Source: UBA7803 sp041686955
GTDB lineage: Bacteria; Pseudomonadota; Gammaproteobacteria; Pseudomonadales; Azotimanducaceae
NCBI GenBank assembly: GCA_041686955.1
Contig: JAWLCV010000010.1
Location: 1 to 64,000, forward strand
Length of the DNA stretch: 64,000 nt
Direction of reading: 5' to 3'
Position 1 is the stretch's first letter, and every line of letters begins with the position of its first letter. The notes under the pieces are model-generated. The model did no database searches. It had not been told where the DNA came from and saw nothing but the letters and a program-made list of their open reading frames with translations. A program made the translations under genes and the position numbers. Below, piece after piece: positions 51,955-59,752 of the stretch.

Positions 51955-52239
51955 GTGCTCTATCTGCTGCTCTGTGAGGACAAGCCGGACAGTCAGGCGC
52001 TGCGGCTGGCGACCCGGGAGGCCCACCTGGCCTACGTCACCGATCACGGTGAGGGGGTTCGCCTGGCCGGGCCCCTGCTCAGCGACGACGGGGATCGGAT
52101 GGTAGGCTCGCTGTTCATCCTCGAGGCGGACGACGCCGAGGCCGTGCGCGCGTTCCACCGGGAGGATCCCTACACCCGGGCCGAGCTCTGGCAGAGGGTC
52201 CTCATCCGCCCGTTCCGCCAGGTGCTGCCGCGCGCCTGA
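51955..52239 (+). CDS. YciI-family protein
   Basis: This 94-residue protein has a ferredoxin-like YciI fold: 'LYLLLCEDKPDSQALRLATREAHLAYVTDHG' with the conserved His in REAHL, 'RLAGPLLSDDGDRMVGSLFILEADDAEAVRAFHREDPYTRAELW' with the His-Asp-like 'DPY' pair. Members are small enzymes or dehydrochlorinase-like proteins of mostly unknown function. The start is GTG 51955 with GGGGAGG five bases upstream; a GTG at 51949 overlaps that site. It is in the operon with the esterase upstream and a hydroxyacid dehydrogenase eight bases downstream. Confidence 0.88.
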   Translation: MLYLLLCEDKPDSQALRLATREAHLAYVTDHGEGVRLAGPLLSDDGDRMVGSLFILEADDAEAVRAFHREDPYTRAELWQRVLIRPFRQVLPRA

Positions 52240-52246
52240 CCCGCCG

Positions 52247-53191
52247 GTGAAGGCCATCTGGAATTACGACGCCGGGCCGGCGCTTTGCCGCCGGCTGGAA
52301 GCGCTGGCGGCGGAGGGTATCGAGGTGGCCGTCTGCGCGGAATCCGACGACGCCCGGCTGTTCCGCCTGCTCGAGGACGCGGAGGTGCTGTGGCACTGCC
52401 TGCGGCCCGTGGATGCCCGGGTTCTGGAGGCGGCGCCGGCGCTCAGGCTGGTGCAGAAGATCGGCGTCGGGGTCAACACCATCGATCTGGACGTGGCTCG
52501 CGCCCGCGGGGTGGCGGTGTGCAACATGCCCGGCAGCAACAGCAGCGCGGTGGCGGAGCACACCCTGGCGCTCATGCTGGCGACCTTGCGCCGGCTGCCG
52601 CAGTTCGACGCCGACGTGCGCCGGGGACGGGGCTGGTCGTGGGATCCAGAGCGTCAGGACCGGCTGGGCGAGATCCGCGGCCGCACCGTTGGCCTGGTCG
52701 GTTTCGGCGCCGTGCCGCGGCTGCTGGCGCCGACCCTGCACGCCATGGGCGCCCGCGTGCTGTACACGGCGCGCGGCCGCAAGGACGCGGCCCCGGCGGA
52801 GTATTGGCCGCTCACGGCGCTCCTCGCCGAGGCCGACATCCTCTCCCTTCACGTACCCCTGACCACGGAAACGGAACACCTCCTCGACCGGCGCCGCCTG
52901 CACCGCGTGAAACCCGGGGCCGTGCTGATCAACACCGCCCGCGGCGCGCTGGTGGACGAAGAGGCCCTGCTGGAGGCGCTGGAGAGCGGCCGGCTCGCCG
53001 GAGCCGGGCTCGACGTATTCGCCACGGAGCCCCTGCCCGCCCATCACCCGCTGCTGCACCGGGACGACGTGGTCGTCTCGCCCCACGTGGCCTGGCTGAC
53101 TGCCGAGACCCTCGAGCGAAGCCTCGCCGTGGCGGCGGAGAACTGCCGCCGCCTGGCGGCCGGTGAGCCGCTGCTGCACCGGGTGGCGTAG
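52247..53191 (+). CDS. D-2-hydroxyacid dehydrogenase family protein
   Basis: This 314-residue NAD-dependent dehydrogenase has catalytic Arg in 'NTARGALVDEEALLEAL' (about 228), Glu in 'GAGLDVFATEPLP' (about 257) and His in 'VSPHVAWLT' (about 281). The Rossmann loop 'VGLVGFGAVPRLLAPTL' (about 148) has Pro where the third Gly of GxGxxG is usual, so cofactor geometry may differ. The start is GTG 52247, eight bases after the YciI stop. It interconverts a 2-keto acid and D-2-hydroxy acid; substrate unknown. The SDR gene follows after about 50 bases. Confidence 0.88.
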   Translation: MKAIWNYDAGPALCRRLEALAAEGIEVAVCAESDDARLFRLLEDAEVLWHCLRPVDARVLEAAPALRLVQKIGVGVNTIDLDVARARGVAVCNMPGSNSSAVAEHTLALMLATLRRLPQFDADVRRGRGWSWDPERQDRLGEIRGRTVGLVGFGAVPRLLAPTLHAMGARVLYTARGRKDAAPAEYWPLTALLAEADILSLHVPLTTETEHLLDRRRLHRVKPGAVLINTARGALVDEEALLEALESGRLAGAGLDVFATEPLPAHHPLLHRDDVVVSPHVAWLTAETLERSLAVAAENCRRLAAGEPLLHRVA

Positions 53192-53244
53192 CGGGTGACG
53201 CGGCGCCGAGGCATCATGCACGGGCCACGGCCGGGAGCAAGCGC

Positions 53245-53961
53245 ATGAGCAAAGCCATCGTGATGGGCGTGGGCCCAGCCCAGGGGCTCGGGGCACGTCT
53301 GTGCCAGCGGTTCGCTGCGGAGGGCCTGCACGTGATCGCCGCCGGCCGCAGCGGTGAGCGGCTCGAGGACCTGGCCCGGCGTATCCGCGAGGACGGCGGC
53401 CAGGCCACCTCGGTGGTGGCGGACGCCACACGCGAGGAAGACGTGATGCAGCTCTTCGACCTCGCCGGCGGCGACGTGACGCTGGCGATCTACAACGCCG
53501 GCAACAACATGCCCGGCCGGATCGCGGATCTGGATGCGGCGTACTTCGAGCGCGCCTGGCGGGTGGGGTGCTACGGCGGCTTTCTGTTCGGCCGCGAGGC
53601 GGTGCGGCGCATGCTGCCGCGCGGGGCGGGGACCCTGCTCTTCACCGGCGCCAGCGCATCGCTGCGCGGCCGCGCCGACTTCGGCGCCTTCACCGCGGCC
53701 AAGGGCGGGTTGCGCAATCTGGCTCAGGCCATGGCCAAGGAATACGGCCCGGAAGGCATCCACGTGGGGCACGTGATCATCGACGGCGCCATCGACGGCG
53801 ACAAGATCAGGGACGCGGCCCCGGAGTACGTAGAGCGGCTCGGCCCCGAGGGGCTGATCGACCTGGACGGCATCGCCGATGCCTACGTGTATCTCTACCG
53901 TCAGCCGCCCCGGGCCTGGTCCTTCGAGGTGGACGTGAGAACCTCGAAGGAGCGCTGGTAG
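53245..53961 (+). CDS. Short-chain dehydrogenase/reductase with Tyr-to-Phe change
   Basis: This 238-residue SDR has a cofactor loop 'MGVGPAQGLGARLCQRFA' (Gly-rich, residues 7-24), 'YNAGNNMPG' (NAG motif, about 90) and Ser in 'LFTGASASLRG'. In the catalytic YxxxK position it reads 'FTAAK', so the proton-donating Tyr is Phe. Unless another residue replaces it, normal oxidoreductase chemistry should be weak; such SDRs can be scaffolds or enzymes with altered mechanism. ATG 53245 is correct for the Rossmann start. It ends the rightward run from 51014. Its stop faces a MaoC-fold hydratase on the opposite strand. Confidence 0.85.
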   Translation: MSKAIVMGVGPAQGLGARLCQRFAAEGLHVIAAGRSGERLEDLARRIREDGGQATSVVADATREEDVMQLFDLAGGDVTLAIYNAGNNMPGRIADLDAAYFERAWRVGCYGGFLFGREAVRRMLPRGAGTLLFTGASASLRGRADFGAFTAAKGGLRNLAQAMAKEYGPEGIHVGHVIIDGAIDGDKIRDAAPEYVERLGPEGLIDLDGIADAYVYLYRQPPRAWSFEVDVRTSKERW

Positions 53962-54001
53962 CCGCGGCACGCGAAGGTCTCGCGCGCCGCGTTTCGGCGG
54001 A

Positions 54002-54409
54002 TCAGTCGACCCGGGCCTCGGCGTAGCCGGACACCACCACCACGCCGTCCTGATTGGTGGTTTCCACCTTCAGCTTGACGATGCCGTCCGCCACTTCCTC
54101 CACCGTGGCGGTGGAATTGAGGGTGTCCCCGGGCCACACCTGATTGGTGAAGCGCACGCCGAACTTGGTGAGCCGGCCGTCGCCCACGTAGTTGGTGAGC
54201 ATGCGCCCGGTCATGCCCATGGTGAGCATGCCGTGCGCGAAGACGCTGGGGTAACCGGCCACCTTGGTGGTGAAGATCTCGTCCGTGTGCAGCGGGTTGT
54301 AGTCACCAGAGGCGCCGGCGTACTGGACGATCTGGGTGCGCTTCAGATCCTCCACCAGGCACTCGCTGTAGGTATCCCCAACCGAGAGATCGCTTGCCTT
54401 CAATGCCAT
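54002..54409 (-). CDS. MaoC-family hydratase/dehydratase, hot-dog fold
   Basis: This 135-residue single hot-dog protein has the MaoC hydratase-2 motif 'IVQYAGASGDYNPLHTDEIFTTKVAGYPSVFAHGMLTMG' with the catalytic Asp/His pair (D-x4-H in 'DYNPLH') and GYPS-like turn. It hydrates enoyl-CoA (R-specific) or dehydrates 3-hydroxyacyl-CoA. The next gene upstream (54423-54923) is a second MaoC-type half, so they may form a heterodimer as two-subunit hydratases do. ATG 54409 sits 13 bases after that gene's stop. Confidence 0.88.
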   Translation of the reverse strand: MALKASDLSVGDTYSECLVEDLKRTQIVQYAGASGDYNPLHTDEIFTTKVAGYPSVFAHGMLTMGMTGRMLTNYVGDGRLTKFGVRFTNQVWPGDTLNSTATVEEVADGIVKLKVETTNQDGVVVVSGYAEARVD

Positions 54410-54422
54410 GTCCGTTCCTCCC

Positions 54423-54923
54423 CTACTTCGAATCCACCGGGCGTTCGGTGCGGACACCGACGCTGCGGGCGGTGATTACCAGCTCGCCGTTCTGATCCCG
54501 GTACTCGGTGATGGACTCCGAGAACACCAGCTTGCCGGCGCGCTTGCTCTCCTTTTCCCAGGTGTTGCCGGGCTTGGTGGTGGCGGACAGCACGTCGCCG
54601 GGCTTGATGTGCCGGTGATACTCGAAGTGCTGCTCCGCGTGCAGGCCGCCACCGCCACCGCCGCCGCCACCGCCGCCGGCCTCCCGCTTGATCCCGGTGG
54701 GCTCCTTGCCGGAGCCGAACCAGGGCTCGCCGATCTTCGGGCGCAGGAAGTAGTCGGGGTCGAACTGAGCGCTGGCCTGAGCGAACGTCGGCGGCGCGAT
54801 GATGCTGCCGGGCTCGGTGGTCTTGGCGTGCTCCTCGTCGTAGTAGATGGGATTGGCGTCGCCGATGGAGCGCGCGAACATCATGATGTGGCTCGCTTCC
54901 ACGGGAAACTTCTCTACGGCCAT
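54423..54923 (-). CDS. MaoC-like N-terminal (FAS1-type) dehydratase subunit with Gly11 run
   Basis: This 166-residue hot-dog protein of the MaoC_dehydrat_N type ('VEASHIMMFARSIGDANPIYYDEEHAKTTEPGSIIAPPTFAQA') lacks the full catalytic Asp/His motif and usually pairs with a MaoC catalytic subunit, here the downstream gene, to hydrate bulky enoyl-CoAs. An uninterrupted run of 11 Gly (about residues 82-92) separates two halves of the domain, encoded by a GGC/GGT microsatellite. ATG 54923 is the start. The pair lies upstream of no other gene on this strand and is about 80 bases from the crotonase gene upstream. Confidence 0.85.
   Translation of the reverse strand: MAVEKFPVEASHIMMFARSIGDANPIYYDEEHAKTTEPGSIIAPPTFAQASAQFDPDYFLRPKIGEPWFGSGKEPTGIKREAGGGGGGGGGGGLHAEQHFEYHRHIKPGDVLSATTKPGNTWEKESKRAGKLVFSESITEYRDQNGELVITARSVGVRTERPVDSK
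54645..54677. repeat. 33-base trinucleotide microsatellite coding for Gly11
   Basis: Eleven consecutive gcc/acc triplets on the plus strand encode 11 Gly in the MaoC-like gene on the minus strand. The run may slip in length without breaking frame because the unit is three bases. Confidence 0.9.
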
Positions 54924-55004
54924 GGGTGATTCCCCCTCTGTGTCAATTCAGCTTCCGGAATTTCGGACCCGGGAGTATCCCCGAAGGCACCGCCGGGGAT
55001 CAAT

Positions 55005-55784
55005 TCACCGCCCCTTGAACCGGGGCTCCCGCTTCTCCAGGAACGCGGAGATCCCCTCCGCCTTGTCCTCGGTCTGCACCAGCGCCCCCTGTGCGTACTT
55101 CTCCAGCATCAGCGCGCCGGCGAGGCTCGCCTCCATGCCGAAGTGCACCATGGCCTTCATGGTGCGGGGCACGAATGGGGCGAAGCGCGCCAGCTGCTCG
55201 GCCATCTCGCGAGCATGGTCGATGAGCGTTTCCTGGGGCACGACCCGGGTCACCAGGCCGATGGCCAGGGCGCGCTCGGCGTCGATGGGCTCCCCCATGA
55301 GCAGCATTTCCATGCCCCAGCCGCGGCCGACGATGCGCGGCAGCCGCGCGGTGGCGCCGCCGCCCGGGATGATGCCGAGCTTGCCCTCGGGCGTGGCGAA
55401 GCGCGCGTTGGGGCTGGCGATGCGCAGATCGCAGCCCAGCGCCACCTCCAGCCCGCCGCCCATGCAGATGCCGTTGATGGCGGCGATGGTGGGCTTGGGT
55501 GTGCGCTCGAGCTGATCCGCGAGGCCCTGGACGATGGGCTCGAGAGCCTTGCGCAGATCCCGGTGCACCACCTCGGACAGATCCGACCCGGAGGCGAAGG
55601 CCCGCTCCCCGGCGCCGGTGATGGTGATCACCCGCACGTCGTCGTCGGCGGCAGCCTGCGCCGCCGCATCCTGCAGATCGTCCAGGGTCGCGAGCGATAT
55701 GGCGTTGTGCCTTTCGGGCCGATTGATGGTGATCAGGGCCATGGGCCCCTGGACGTCGTACAGGATGTTCTCGTATCCGCTCAC
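55005..55784 (-). CDS. Enoyl-CoA hydratase
   Basis: This 259-residue crotonase has 'ITINRPERHNAISLATLDDL', 'GAGERAFASGSDLSEV' (oxyanion hole), 'GICMGGGLEVALGCDLRIA' with the first Glu and 'FATPEGKLGIIPGGGATARLPRIVG' with the second Glu, so both acid-base residues are present. It hydrates trans-2-enoyl-CoA in beta-oxidation or a side pathway. ATG 55784 overlaps the upstream AsmA-like gene stop by four bases (ATGA), so it is coupled to an envelope-protein gene, which is an odd pairing. The short space after its stop leads to the MaoC pair. Confidence 0.92.
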   Translation of the reverse strand: MSGYENILYDVQGPMALITINRPERHNAISLATLDDLQDAAAQAAADDDVRVITITGAGERAFASGSDLSEVVHRDLRKALEPIVQGLADQLERTPKPTIAAINGICMGGGLEVALGCDLRIASPNARFATPEGKLGIIPGGGATARLPRIVGRGWGMEMLLMGEPIDAERALAIGLVTRVVPQETLIDHAREMAEQLARFAPFVPRTMKAMVHFGMEASLAGALMLEKYAQGALVQTEDKAEGISAFLEKREPRFKGR

Positions 55785-56539
55785 TGCTCGCCTCTCAGTT
55801 CGTCCGTCAGGGATCGCAGCCCGCCGCCGAGCCGCTCCTCCACCTCTTCGCGCACCCGCCCTTCCGCCTGTTCCCGGGCGCCCTCGAGATCCACGCCGCG
55901 GGCGACCATCTCCCGGCTCACGGCGCGATAGATGGGTGCGAGAACCTGGGCGAGCACCTCACCGACGGTTGCTCCGTTGGACTCACGGCCGATGTCTGTG
56001 AGGTGAACGTCCGGGATGTCGATGGCGGCGTCGCCGAGCAGGTCGGATTCCGCGGAGGCGCGGGCCCCGGTGAAGTCGAAGCGGTCGATGATGAGCTTCA
56101 CCTCCGACTCGACCCCGGTCTCCTCGGCCCGCTGGTTGGCGCCGATCTGCGCGTTCAGGTGGTCCATGATCTCCTGGAGGTTCAGCGTCCGGCCGCGCAT
56201 CAGCGCCGCCACCTGGGCGCCGTCCACCGACACCGCCTCGAGCACCACCAGATCGCTGGAGATCTGGCCGGTGTCGAGCACCACGTCGACGCGGTCGAGG
56301 CGGAACGCAGGCGGGCCCTCGAAGCCCTGGGGATTGCCCACCACCAGACCATTGATGCTGGCCGAGCCCTCGGCGAAGGACACGTCCACCCCGGACACCG
56401 CCACCGGCGCGCCCAGGTACTCGGTACCGTAGCGCTCGATGGCACGCTCCAGCAGCGCGCCCGAGTTCATGGCCACGTACACGCCGACGGCGATGAGCAA
56501 CACCGCCACGCCGGCGATGATCCACCCCAGCACTTTCAT
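55781..56539 (-). CDS. AsmA-like single-TM envelope protein
   Basis: This 252-residue protein has an N-terminal TM helix (3-25, 'VLGWIIAGVAVLLIAVGVYVAM') and a periplasmic beta-rich part with AsmA/YhdP-type strands: 'LGAPVAVSGVDVSFAEGSASINGLVVGNPQGFEGPPAFRLDRVDVVLDTGQI' and 'VKLIIDRFDFTGARA'. AsmA-like proteins carry phospholipids between the membranes or control outer-membrane assembly. A C-terminal charged helix ('LEGAREQAEGRVREEVEERLGG') follows. It is much shorter than full AsmA proteins, so it is only a partial bridge. ATG 56539 starts 25 bases after the DUF2959 lipoprotein stop (56565), suggesting cotranscription. Confidence 0.75.
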   Translation of the reverse strand: MKVLGWIIAGVAVLLIAVGVYVAMNSGALLERAIERYGTEYLGAPVAVSGVDVSFAEGSASINGLVVGNPQGFEGPPAFRLDRVDVVLDTGQISSDLVVLEAVSVDGAQVAALMRGRTLNLQEIMDHLNAQIGANQRAEETGVESEVKLIIDRFDFTGARASAESDLLGDAAIDIPDVHLTDIGRESNGATVGEVLAQVLAPIYRAVSREMVARGVDLEGAREQAEGRVREEVEERLGGGLRSLTDELRGEQ

Positions 56540-56564
56540 GTTCCGTCCTCCGCCCGAGCGGGCC

Positions 56565-57242
56565 TCACTCCATGTTCTCGATGAAGGCGCGAGCCTGGCT
56601 GATGGAGGCCTCCATGTCACGGATCAGCGCCGACACGTCCGATTGCACGCCCGCCACCTCGCCCCGGAGCGAAGCGATGGCCTGGGCATTCAGGTTGTGC
56701 TTCAGGTAGAGCACGTAGTCACGAAAGGTGTCGAGCACCGGCCCCATGCGATCCTCGGCCCGCTGCATGGCGGTCATGAGCGACTCGTACTGGGACTCCG
56801 AATCCCGGAGCTGACGCTCGCTGGAGCGCCGCAGCTCCCGGTTGCCGATGAGCTCGATCTCGTCGCGCCACTCCTCGAACAGCGCATCCGACACCGACTC
56901 CACCGCATCGATGCGGCTGCGCACCCGCTCCGCCTTCGCCTCGGCGTCCTCGAAAGCGTCGTTCAGGGCGTCGTAGGTGCTCTCTAGCTCCGAAGGGGGC
57001 ACGGTGACGACGCTGGAAAACTGCTCGAACGCGTTCTCGAACTCTTCCTTGGCTTCCTGCTGGCTTTCCGCGGCGGCGGACACGCGGTCCACCAGGATCT
57101 CGCGCTTGTGAACACCGATCTTCTCCATGGCGCCGTAATAGGCGCTCTCGCAGCCGCCGGCGACGACGACGAGCAGCGCCAGGATCACGGCCCCGGGGCT
57201 CGCGGGCCGGCTCTTTGCGGGGACGAACCTCGAACTGGGCAT
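56565..57242 (-). CDS. DUF2959 lipoprotein
   Basis: This 225-residue protein has a lipoprotein signal (about 1-31, 'VILALLVVVAGGC' with lipobox AGG-Cys), 'ESAYYGAMEKIGVHKREILVDRVSAAAESQQEAKEEFENAFEQFSSV' (DUF2959 start) and long helical coiled-coil segments through the C-terminus. The family is common in marine gammaproteobacteria and has no known function. I take ATG 57242, with a gaggag site eight bases upstream; GTG 57251 would overlap it. It is divergent from mscS, with about 150 bases between. Confidence 0.88.
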   Translation of the reverse strand: MPSSRFVPAKSRPASPGAVILALLVVVAGGCESAYYGAMEKIGVHKREILVDRVSAAAESQQEAKEEFENAFEQFSSVVTVPPSELESTYDALNDAFEDAEAKAERVRSRIDAVESVSDALFEEWRDEIELIGNRELRRSSERQLRDSESQYESLMTAMQRAEDRMGPVLDTFRDYVLYLKHNLNAQAIASLRGEVAGVQSDVSALIRDMEASISQARAFIENME

Positions 57243-57393
57243 GGCGCGCACTCCTCGTGGTGTCCATGGGATCGTCGGTTGGGAACGATGGGGAGCCTAG
57301 GCCAAGGGCCGAGGGATGTACAGCGAGCCCCCGCCGCTTAGAATGGAATCACGCAAGTCAATTAACCACGCCGGCGGGGGGGGAGCACTCATC

Positions 57394-58296
57394 ATGGAAA
57401 ACCTGCTGAGCACGGACGAGATGTCCCGCTGGGCCGACCTGGCGATCGAGCTGGCGGTGCTCTACGTTCCCAAGATCCTCCTGGCGCTCGTTGTGCTGCT
57501 GGTCGGCTTGTGGGTCATCAACCGCGTGCTGAAGATGACGGCCCGGGGGCTGGCCCGCAGCCGCACCGAGCCGACCCTGGCGCGGTTTCTGGAGAGCCTG
57601 GTCGGCGTGGGACTGAAGACGCTCCTGATCATCAGCGTCATCTCCATGATCGGCGTCGAGACCACGTCGTTCATCGCCCTGCTCGGTGCCGCCGGACTCG
57701 CCGTGGGCCTGGCCCTGCAGGGGAGTCTCGCCAACTTCGCCGGCGGCGTCCTGGTGCTCATGTTCCGCCCCTACAAGGTTGGGGACTACATCCAGGCTCA
57801 GGGCGTGAGCGGCACGGTCACCGACATCCAGATCTTCAACACCATTCTCAACACCCCCGACAACGTCCGCATCGTCGTACCAAACGGCGCCATCTCCAAC
57901 GGCATCGTCACCAACTACTCGGCGGAGCCCACCCGGCGGGTGGACTTCGTGTTCGGCATCGGCTACGGCGACGACATCGGCCGCGCCCGGCAGGTGATCG
58001 CCGAGCTGATCGCGGCGGATGAGCGGGCCATGGACGATCCCGCGCCGCAGATCGTGGTGGGCAATCTGGGAGAAAGCTCCGTGGACATCATCGTCCGGGT
58101 GTGGACCAACGCCGCCGACTACTGGGGCCTGAAGTTCGACCTGACGGAGCGGGTGAAGGAAGGCTTCGACGCCGCCGCCATCAGCATCCCCTTTCCGCAA
58201 CGGGACGTTCACGTGCACCTCACGCCGGAGCCGGGCGAGCAGGCAAAAAAAACCGCCGGCCTGGAGAGGGAACCGGCGGTGGAGTCGACCTTATGA
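57394..58296 (+). CDS. mscS: Small-conductance mechanosensitive channel
   Basis: This 300-residue inner-membrane channel releases osmolytes on hypo-osmotic shock. The MscS pattern is 'VYVPKILLALVVLLVGLWVINRVLKM' (TM1), 'FIALLGAAGLAVGLALQGSLANFAGGVLVLMFRPYKVGDYI' (pore-lining TM3 with its Gly/Ala stripe and following beta domain), then 'PNGAISNGIVTNYSAEPTRRVDFVFGIGYGDDI' and a cytoplasmic cage domain ending 'FPQRDVHVHL'. It is close in length and order to E. coli MscS. ATG 57394 follows 'ggggggga' eight bases upstream. Its last 17 codons coincide with an antisense terminator for the two-component operon. Confidence 0.94.
   Translation: MENLLSTDEMSRWADLAIELAVLYVPKILLALVVLLVGLWVINRVLKMTARGLARSRTEPTLARFLESLVGVGLKTLLIISVISMIGVETTSFIALLGAAGLAVGLALQGSLANFAGGVLVLMFRPYKVGDYIQAQGVSGTVTDIQIFNTILNTPDNVRIVVPNGAISNGIVTNYSAEPTRRVDFVFGIGYGDDIGRARQVIAELIAADERAMDDPAPQIVVGNLGESSVDIIVRVWTNAADYWGLKFDLTERVKEGFDAAAISIPFPQRDVHVHLTPEPGEQAKKTAGLEREPAVESTL
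58245..58280 (-). terminator. Rho-independent terminator for the two-component operon, antisense in mscS
   Basis: On the minus strand, an eight-base perfect stem (plus-strand arms ACCGCCGG 58252-58259 and CCGGCGGT 58273-58280, 13-base loop) is followed by eight T (plus-strand A at 58245-58252). It lies about 180 bases past the kinase stop at 58460, inside the last codons of mscS. On the plus strand there is no T-run, so it is not a terminator for mscS. Confidence 0.75.
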
Positions 58297-58459
58297 AGGT
58301 CTCAAGGGGATAGAGATAGCCTCATGAGAAAGCAGCGTATTGCTACTCGCTACGGTGACTACTATGCCGGAGAGCTGTTTCGGGAGAATTTCCCGGACGG
58401 CGCGTTTTGTGACATTTTGTTTCCAATCCTCCGCCGTGCGTGGGACCGGTTGTGACCGA

Positions 58460-59752
58460 TCACAGGGTCACCACCACGTCCGTGCCGCCTTCCGGGCCAT
58501 CCTGGATGCGTACCCGCCAGCCCTGAGCCTGGCAGAGCTGCTGCACGATGGCGAGGCCCAGGCCGCTGCCGCCGGTCTTGACGTTGCGTGAGCTGTCGAG
58601 GCGGAAGAACGGCTGAAACACCGCGTCTCTGGAAGCTTCCGGAATCCCCGGCCCGGAGTCGACCACGTGGATCTCCCGTTCCCGCAAGAGGACGCGCACG
58701 TTGTCCCCGTGCTGCAGGCCGTTGTTCACGAGGTTGACGAGGACGCGCTGCAGCGCGCCCGGCGCCACGGATACGCGCTCCTCGACGGGTTCCTCCACGG
58801 TGAGCGGGACCGGCGGATCGAAGCTCGCCAGCACGTCCTCGACGAACGGCACCAGCTCCACCTCCTGGGGCGCCTCACCCGTGCCGCGGGCGAAGCGCAG
58901 GGCATCACCGATGAGCGCGTCCATGGCCTCGAGGTTGCGCTCGAAGCGCTCCACCAGCTTGGGGTCCACGTCGTCCGGCAGCAGCTCCAGGGCGAGGCGC
59001 ATCCGGGTGAGCGGCGTGCGCAGGTCGTGGGAGATGCCGGCCAGCAGGGTGGTCCGGTTGGACAACAGGGTGGAGATTTCCCGGGCCATGGTATTGAAGT
59101 TCCGGGCCAGCGACGCCAGCTCGGCGGGGCCCTGCTCCGGCAACGGCTCGAAGTTCTCGCCGCCCCGGAAGGTTTCGGCCCGCCCGGCCACCAGCATCAG
59201 CGGTCGGGCGATGCGCTGGACGATGAACAGGGAGGTCAGGAACACCACGAGCGCGCCCAGCACCACGATCATGATGCCCACGTACAGCGGCTGGATGTCG
59301 CGGCGCGCCGGCGAGAAGCCGATCTGCAGATCGTAACCGCCCATGGGCACGTCCACCCAGACCAGCTCGTTGCCCTGCTTGAGCGACACGTCGATGCCGA
59401 GCCGCTCGCTCAGCTTCTCCTGCAGCAGAGACAGATAGGGGCGTCCCATGTCCGCCGGAGCCAGGGCCTGCTGCTCCCCCGAGATGATCAGATCGTGACT
59501 CTGGGCCAGCTCCAGCTCGAAGTAGGGCCGCGCCTCCGGCGGCAGCTCCACCCAGGTCTGAGCGGACAGCACCAGCAACGCCGCCTCGTCGTCCGCCGAG
59601 CGCGCGGCGATGGGCTTGATGACGAACTGGTTCAACGCCAGCACCGCGATCACCACGATGAGCAGGGCGCTGACGGCCAGGGTGAGGTTGGTTCTGACGA
59701 GCAGCGAAAGGGAACCGCCGCGGCCGCGGCGGGATCCTTCCGGATCAGCCAT
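58460..59752 (-). CDS. EnvZ-like sensor histidine kinase
   Basis: This 430-residue inner-membrane kinase has TM1 (about 20-45), a periplasmic domain of about 110 residues, TM2 (about 160-180), a HAMP domain ('IARPLMLVAGRAETFRGGENFEPLPEQGPAELASLARNFNTM'), HisKA with 'GISHDLRTPLTRMRLALELL' (phosphorylated His about 243) and an ATPase domain ('NLVNNGLQHGD', 'DSGPGIPEASRD', 'GGSGLGLAIVQQL'). The layout is that of EnvZ. Its ATG (59752) overlaps the response regulator stop by eight bases. It is the last gene of the operon hypothetical-ompR-envZ. The periplasmic ligand is unknown; the neighbouring mscS hints at osmotic control, but this is inference. Confidence 0.9.
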   Translation of the reverse strand: MADPEGSRRGRGGSLSLLVRTNLTLAVSALLIVVIAVLALNQFVIKPIAARSADDEAALLVLSAQTWVELPPEARPYFELELAQSHDLIISGEQQALAPADMGRPYLSLLQEKLSERLGIDVSLKQGNELVWVDVPMGGYDLQIGFSPARRDIQPLYVGIMIVVLGALVVFLTSLFIVQRIARPLMLVAGRAETFRGGENFEPLPEQGPAELASLARNFNTMAREISTLLSNRTTLLAGISHDLRTPLTRMRLALELLPDDVDPKLVERFERNLEAMDALIGDALRFARGTGEAPQEVELVPFVEDVLASFDPPVPLTVEEPVEERVSVAPGALQRVLVNLVNNGLQHGDNVRVLLREREIHVVDSGPGIPEASRDAVFQPFFRLDSSRNVKTGGSGLGLAIVQQLCQAQGWRVRIQDGPEGGTDVVVTL

